Positions 59,592-64,000 of a DNA stretch of 64,000 bases are shown here, piece by piece. The notes under the pieces were generated by a model. That model was not told where the DNA came from and did no database searches. It worked only from the letters and a program-made list of their open reading frames with translations. The stretch is from Amycolatopsis sp. MtRt-6. GTDB lineage: Bacteria; Actinomycetota; Actinomycetes; Mycobacteriales; Pseudonocardiaceae. The translations under genes were made by a program, and so were the position numbers. Numbering within the stretch: the first letter of the stretch is position 1; each line of letters starts with the position of its first letter. The stretch lies in NCBI RefSeq assembly GCF_017308975.1, contig NZ_JADWPD010000009.1:115093-179092 (forward strand), in the 5' to 3' direction.

Positions 59592-59843
59592 TCAGCGCGT
59601 CGGCGGAACACCCGCCAGCTTGCGGAGCTCCTTCACCGTGTCCGCGGCGTTGGTGACCAGCTCGGCGGGCTCGCCGGTGTTGCCGGAATACGAATAGATC
59701 GCCGTCGGGCCGTCGCTGATGGCGATGGCCGCGACCAGGCGGCCTTCGGGGTCGCGGGTGAGTCCGGTCGTCACCGACACTTCCCGGCCGACGGTGTCGA
59801 CCGTGGTGAGCGTCCGCTCCTTGTACCAGCCTCGCGTGGTCAT
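59592..59843 (-). CDS. Small hypothetical protein
   Basis: An 83-residue protein starting MTTRGWYKERTLTTVDT and ending KELRKLAGVPPTR. It looks like a small beta-rich domain of about 60 residues then a helix. No family is recognised. GGAG lies ten bases before ATG. It is divergent from the RibD-like gene. Confidence 0.65.
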   Translation of the reverse strand: MTTRGWYKERTLTTVDTVGREVSVTTGLTRDPEGRLVAAIAISDGPTAIYSYSGNTGEPAELVTNAADTVKELRKLAGVPPTR

Positions 59844-59930
59844 GTTGGGCAGCTCCGGGGGATGGGCACGACAGGGGGATACGTCGTAGGACGCGGGGAC
59901 CGCCCCGGGCGTTACGGCATACTGGGCCGG

Positions 59931-61022
59931 GTGATCTCCCGGCCGCACGTCCTGTTGTCCGCCGCGCAGTCGCTCGACGGCTACCTCGACGACACCTCGC
60001 CCGAGCGGCTCGTTCTGTCCACAGAGGACGACTTCGCGGTCGTCGACCGGCTGCGGGCCGAGGCCGACGCCGTCTTCGTCGGGGCCGGGACCGTGCGGGC
60101 CGACAACCCGCGGCTGCTCGTCCGCTCGCCCGAGCTGCGGCGGCAACGGCTCGAGCGGGGGAAGCGCGAACAGCCCGTCAAGGTCACCGTGACCACCCGC
60201 GGCCTCGACCCGGACGCCCAGTTCTTCACCGTCGGCGACACCGAAAAGATCGTCTACGCGCCGCCCGGGGCCGCCGACGCGCTCAAGCACGTGGCCACCG
60301 TCGTCGACGCCGGGGATCCGCCGGACTTCGGGCGCATCCTCGACGACCTCGGCGCGCGCGGCATCGGACACCTGCTGGTCGAGGGCGGCGGCGCGATCCA
60401 CACGCGGTTCCTCACCGAGGGTCTCGCCGACGAGCTGCGGCTGGCCGTCGCGCCGTTCTTCGTCGGGCAGCCGGACGCGCCGCGGTTCGTCGGGCCGGGA
60501 CTTTACCCGCGGCCGCTCATCCTGACCGCCGCGAACGAGTTGCAGGGGATGGCGATCCTCGAATACCGCGCCGCCGCCGAACCGACCGGCCGGGATGTCC
60601 GGCGCCTGCGGGAAGCCATCGCGCTCGCCGCCGAATGCCCGCCCAGCCACACCTTCCGGGTCGGCGCCGTGATCACCGACGCCGACGGCGAGGTCGTCGC
60701 CACCGGGCATTCCGGCGAAGGCGACCCGAACAACCACGCCGAAGAAGCCGCGCTGGCCAAGTGCGCCGGCGATCCGCGGCTGGCCGGGGCGACCATGTAC
60801 AGCTCGCTGGAACCGTGCAGTCACCGCAGTTCCCACCCGCGCAGCTGCACCCAGCTCGTCCTCGACGCCGGGATCCCGCGGGTCGTGTTCGCCTGGCGCG
60901 AGCCGCCCGTCTTCGTCGACGCCCAGGGCACCGAGCTGCTGCGGCAGGCCGGACGGCACGTCGTCGAAGTGCCCGCGCTGACGCCAGAGGTCCAGCGCGA
61001 GAACACCCACCTCGACTTCTGA
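59931..61022 (+). CDS. RibD-like protein with reductase first and deaminase second
   Basis: A 363-residue fusion. Residues 1-220 are a RibD_C/dihydrofolate-reductase-like domain (SAAQSLDGYLDD, GAGTVRADNPRLLV, LLVEGGGAIHTRFL). Residues about 228-363 are a cytidine-deaminase-like domain with zinc ligands His269 (NNHAEEAAL, Glu271 as proton carrier), Cys296 and Cys306 (EPCSHRSSHPRSC). Canonical RibD has the deaminase first. Together they could carry out the two middle steps of riboflavin synthesis or modify another pyrimidine or pterin. No other rib gene is nearby. Confidence 0.88.
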   Translation: MISRPHVLLSAAQSLDGYLDDTSPERLVLSTEDDFAVVDRLRAEADAVFVGAGTVRADNPRLLVRSPELRRQRLERGKREQPVKVTVTTRGLDPDAQFFTVGDTEKIVYAPPGAADALKHVATVVDAGDPPDFGRILDDLGARGIGHLLVEGGGAIHTRFLTEGLADELRLAVAPFFVGQPDAPRFVGPGLYPRPLILTAANELQGMAILEYRAAAEPTGRDVRRLREAIALAAECPPSHTFRVGAVITDADGEVVATGHSGEGDPNNHAEEAALAKCAGDPRLAGATMYSSLEPCSHRSSHPRSCTQLVLDAGIPRVVFAWREPPVFVDAQGTELLRQAGRHVVEVPALTPEVQRENTHLDF

Positions 61023-61055
61023 GACTTCAGGGTGCCGCCGCCCGGCGTCGTCTTC

Positions 61056-62129
61056 TCACGCCGCCGGCAGCGACACGACCACCACCAGCCCGCCCTCCGG
61101 CCGGGCGCGGGCCACCACTTCGCCGCCGTGCGCGTGCGCCACCGACCGCACGATCGACAACCCGAGCCCCGCCCCCTCCGCGGCCACCCGGGCCCGCCGG
61201 TGGAACGGGTCGAACAGCGCCGGCACCTCGGCCGGCGGGATCACCGGGCCGCTGTTGGCCACCTCCAGCTCCACCCATCCCGGCACCGAGCGGGTCGTCA
61301 CGCGCACCCAGCCGCCGGGCACGTTGTGCCGGGTCGCGTTCTCCACCAGGTTGTGCGCCAGCCGCTCCAGGAGCAGCGCGTCGCCGATCGTCGTCGCCTC
61401 GGCCAGGGACTGCTCCGCCGACGGCGGTGCCACGTGCGCCGCCACCGCCGCCAGGTCGACCGGGCCGCGCTCGGTCAGCGCGCTCTCCGACTTCGCCAGC
61501 AGGAGCAACCCGCTGATCAGCTTCTCGTGCCGCGCGTTGATCTGCAGCAGCTTGCCGCCGAGCTCCCGGACGTCGCTGCCGCGGCGCATCGCCACCTCGA
61601 CCAGCGACCGGTTCAGCGTCAGGGGCGTGCGCAGCTCGTGCGACGCGTTCGCGACGAAGCGGCGTTGCGCGTCGAACGAGCGGTCCAGGCGCTCGACCAT
61701 CACGTCGAACGCGTCCGCCAGGTTCTTCACCTCGTCTTCGGGCCCGCGCAAGGCGATCCGCGCGTGCCCGCCCGGGTCGGCCGCCGCGGCGATGCGGCGG
61801 GCGGTGTCCGTCACCTGGCGCAACGGGGCCAGGGCCCGCCCTGCCACCAGCCAGCCGAGGCCGGCCGCCAGCACCGCCACCGCGGCGAGCGCGATCGCGC
61901 CCTGCGTCAGCAACGACGTCGCCGCCGCCGCGCGCAGCTGGTGGGCCTGGTTGTCCAGCGCCTCCAGCGAAGGCAGCGGGGGCGCGCCGGGGGGCGGGCT
62001 GCCCGAGATCACCGCCACCCGCTGCCCGACCTGCCGGGTGAACAGCAGGTACGTGACGCCCAGCAGCGCCACGCCCGCCAGCAGGAACAGGCCGCCGTAG
62101 AGCACGGTCAGCCGCAGGCGGAGGTTCAC
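61056..62129 (-). CDS. Sensor histidine kinase (HisKA, OmpR-type partner)
   Basis: A 357-residue kinase. Two helices (about residues 8-30 and 75-98) frame a short sensor loop. A HAMP region follows, then the dimerisation block FVANASHELRTPLTLNRSLVEVA with the phospho-His. The ATP domain has HNLVENATRHN, FDPFHRR and GAGLGLSIVRSVAHAHGG. The start is GTG at 62129 in a GTGA overlap with its regulator. The short sensor loop gives no hint of the signal. Confidence 0.93.
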   Translation of the reverse strand: MNLRLRLTVLYGGLFLLAGVALLGVTYLLFTRQVGQRVAVISGSPPPGAPPLPSLEALDNQAHQLRAAAATSLLTQGAIALAAVAVLAAGLGWLVAGRALAPLRQVTDTARRIAAAADPGGHARIALRGPEDEVKNLADAFDVMVERLDRSFDAQRRFVANASHELRTPLTLNRSLVEVAMRRGSDVRELGGKLLQINARHEKLISGLLLLAKSESALTERGPVDLAAVAAHVAPPSAEQSLAEATTIGDALLLERLAHNLVENATRHNVPGGWVRVTTRSVPGWVELEVANSGPVIPPAEVPALFDPFHRRARVAAEGAGLGLSIVRSVAHAHGGEVVARARPEGGLVVVVSLPAA

Positions 62130-62782
62130 CGGAGGCGGTAGCCGACGCCGGTGACCGTCTCCACCAGCGGTGGGTCGCCGAGCTTGCGGCGCAGCTTGAG
62201 GATCGTCAGCCGGACGGCGCCGGTGAACGGGTCCGCGTGCTCGTCCCACGCCTTCTCCAGCAGGTGTTCGGCGGACACGGCGGCGCCGTCGGCGCGCAGC
62301 AGCTCGGCGAGCACGGCGAACTCCTTTTTGGACAGTGGCAGGTAACGCCCGTCGCGGAACACCTCGTGCCGCGCCGGGTCGAGTGTGACGCCGGAGCGGC
62401 GCAGCACCGGTGCCGCGGCCGGGCGGCAGCGGCGGCCCAGCGACTGGATGCGCGCGGCCAGCTCGGGGAACGCGAACGGCTTCGCCAGGTAGTCGTCGGC
62501 GCCGAGGGACAGCCCGGCGACGCGGTCGGTGACCTCCGCGGCCGCGGTCAGCATCAGCACCCGCGTGTCCGCCCGCGCCGACACCAGCTCGCGGCAGACG
62601 TCGTCGCCGTGCACGACCGGCAGGTCCCGGTCGAGCACGACGACGTCGTAGCTGTGCACGGCGATCCGCTCGAGCGCCGCGCCGCCGTCGTGGGCGATGT
62701 CGACCGCGTGGGCGTCGTCGCGCAGCCACTGGGCGATCGCGTCCGCGAGCATCGGCTCGTCCTCCACCACCAGGACCCGCAT
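62126..62782 (-). CDS. OmpR-family response regulator
   Basis: A 218-residue regulator. The receiver starts MRVLVVEDEPMLADAI with Asp in VVVLDRDLPVVHGD and Lys in YLAKPFAFPELAARI. The winged HTH has LSKKEFAVLAELLRADG and ends VETVTGVGYRL. It overlaps the kinase gene by four bases. Confidence 0.94.
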   Translation of the reverse strand: MRVLVVEDEPMLADAIAQWLRDDAHAVDIAHDGGAALERIAVHSYDVVVLDRDLPVVHGDDVCRELVSARADTRVLMLTAAAEVTDRVAGLSLGADDYLAKPFAFPELAARIQSLGRRCRPAAAPVLRRSGVTLDPARHEVFRDGRYLPLSKKEFAVLAELLRADGAAVSAEHLLEKAWDEHADPFTGAVRLTILKLRRKLGDPPLVETVTGVGYRLR

Positions 62783-62817
62783 GCCCCGATGATCGCGATG
62801 GCGGTGTTTCTTCGCCG

Positions 62818-64000
62818 TTAGCACCGGTAGAGGGTGTCCGCGCCGCCGACGAGCCGCACCTGACCGGCCGGGGACCGCCCGCCGTAGGCCGCGGGGTCGA
62901 CGACCGCGCAGTGCTGGTCGATCCAGCGCCGCCGCGCTTCCTGCACAGGACTCCGCGGCGGCCCGGCCTGCGGGGTACCCGCGCTGCTCAGCACGAACCG
63001 CAGCTTGCCTTCGGCGAGCCACCGGTCGAGCTGTGCGACCGACGGCGCGTCGTCGCGGCCGCCGAAGCCGCCCATGCCGATCACGGTGGCGTCGGAGCCG
63101 ATGAGGAACGGCGCGACCGTCCCCGCTTCGGCGTTCACCGCCAGGGTGATCTCGGTGCCGTTCCGGCGGGCGTAGTCGAGGATGCGGCGTTGTTCGCCGG
63201 ACAGCGTGGTGGCGCCGTCGCCGCCCGCGAGCATCAACCTCGGCCCACCGGACGACGGTGGCGGCATCGGCCCGGGTCCGCCTCCGGGCAGAGTCGCGGG
63301 GCCGGCGGCCGGCAGCGTCCCGGCGGTGGTGCTCTGCGCCGCCGCGGACGACCAGACGGCGGGCGTGAGCAGTAGCGGCACCAGCCCGGCGACGAGCGTC
63401 AGCCGGCTTCGCGTGACCAGGAGCCCGGCGACGGCGGCGACGGCCGTGCCGAGCACCGCCCAGCGCGTCCAGCCGTGGAAGGACGTGTCCCGCGATGTCA
63501 GCACGAACGCCCAAGCCGCGGTCACCGCGATCGCCAGGGGCAGCAGGGTCCGCCGGTGGTGCCGCCACAGCAGCGCGAGCCCGGCGGCGGAGACCGCGGC
63601 GACGGCAGGCGCCATCGCCGTCGTGTAGTACGGGTGCCAGATGCCGCCGGCGAAGCTGAACACCGCCGTCGTCACCAGCAGCCAGCCGCCCCAGAGCAGC
63701 CAGCCGGCGTTCCGCCACCGGCGCCCGATGACGACCAGGACGAGCAGCGAAAGCGGCAGCAGCCACGAGATCTGCCCGCCGACGAGGTCGTTGAACATCC
63801 GGCCGGGTCCGGGGTCGCCACCGAACGACGACATGGTCTGCTGCCCGTTCCGCATGATCATCATGCCGCCGCCCCCGCCATCGCCGGAGAGGCGGCCGAA
63901 GCCGTTGTAGCCGAACACGAGGTCCCAGGCCGAGCCGTCCCGGCTGCCGCCCATGTACGGCTTGGCACCGGGCCACCAGTCGTACAGGGCGATCCACCAG
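62818..64000 (-). CDS. Membrane glycosyltransferase (GT39/YkcB-like), partial
   Basis: The 5' end of the gene lies outside the window. The 394 visible residues have seven to eight helices then a C-terminal domain. The part begins ALYDWWPGAKPYMGGS, with a Gly/Met-rich loop GGGGGMMIMRNGQ. FSFAGGIWHPYYTTAMAPAVAA is the PMT/GT39-type periplasmic block. The extracytoplasmic tail has a Pro/Gly linker and a domain ending GADTLYRC. It probably adds a sugar from polyprenyl-phosphate to an envelope polymer. It precedes the two-component pair by 35 bases. Confidence 0.88.
   Translation of the reverse strand, partial: WWIALYDWWPGAKPYMGGSRDGSAWDLVFGYNGFGRLSGDGGGGGMMIMRNGQQTMSSFGGDPGPGRMFNDLVGGQISWLLPLSLLVLVVIGRRWRNAGWLLWGGWLLVTTAVFSFAGGIWHPYYTTAMAPAVAAVSAAGLALLWRHHRRTLLPLAIAVTAAWAFVLTSRDTSFHGWTRWAVLGTAVAAVAGLLVTRSRLTLVAGLVPLLLTPAVWSSAAAQSTTAGTLPAAGPATLPGGGPGPMPPPSSGGPRLMLAGGDGATTLSGEQRRILDYARRNGTEITLAVNAEAGTVAPFLIGSDATVIGMGGFGGRDDAPSVAQLDRWLAEGKLRFVLSSAGTPQAGPPRSPVQEARRRWIDQHCAVVDPAAYGGRSPAGQVRLVGGADTLYRC

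Overview
The window reads as chromosomal DNA of a high-GC, filamentous-type actinomycete, most likely Amycolatopsis or a close Pseudonocardiales relative. This is inferred from very high GC with strong G/C third-position bias, frequent GTG/TTG starts, ATGA/GTGA gene overlaps, a DUF222-HNH protein, a SARP regulator and an orn/tRNA-His pairing. No rRNA, CRISPR array or prophage was seen.

Layout. 1-4.4 kb: a minus-strand exopolysaccharide operon (EamA-type membrane protein, polysaccharide deacetylase, O-antigen-ligase-like protein, GT4 glycosyltransferase, Wzz-like protein cut by the window edge). 4.7-11.8 kb: a small secreted protein, then a plant-polysaccharide set (GH27 alpha-galactosidase with ricin-type lectin domain, five-domain GH9 cellulase, GH5 cellulase). 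A perfect CebR/CelR operator lies upstream of the GH9 gene and other palindromes lie upstream of the alpha-galactosidase. 11.9-19.4 kb: two LysR regulators around a CitMHS transporter, an AtuA-type pair, a secreted S15/CocE hydrolase and a beta-lactamase-fold hydrolase. 19.6-24.2 kb: a UBP zinc-finger protein, an ABC exporter with its two-component system, and a DUF2695 protein. 24.2-29.8 kb: a DUF1206 membrane protein, a PaoABC-like molybdenum aldehyde oxidoreductase with a Tat-type signal, and an XRE regulator.

30-44 kb is the accessory core. It holds an HNH protein, relics of GH2, TPR, GAP-like and YeiH genes, several small secreted proteins, and an unusual protein joining a cytoplasmic HTH, one membrane helix and an extracellular glycoside-hydrolase-like domain without its usual catalytic residues. 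It also holds a SARP regulator divergent from a secreted 836-residue polymorphic toxin. That toxin ends in a GH-E (HNH/ENDO VII) nuclease and is followed at once by an ankyrin-repeat gene, the probable immunity protein. The toxin/immunity pair and the HTH-membrane-pseudoenzyme are the two most notable systems.

44-64 kb is largely ordinary: tRNA-Lys, an L,D-transpeptidase lipoprotein, an MHS transporter, a GT87 glycosyltransferase whose stop codon lies in the target duplication of an IS982-family element, tRNA-His and orn, a HerA-like ATPase, a PDZ-less HtrA protease, an M20 peptidase, a methyltransferase, an AlkA-like glycosylase, an M50 protease, a ProA-like dehydrogenase, a RibD-like protein with reversed domain order, an OmpR-type two-component system and a truncated GT39-like glycosyltransferase.

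All family assignments come from reading translated sequence by eye. No database search was run.
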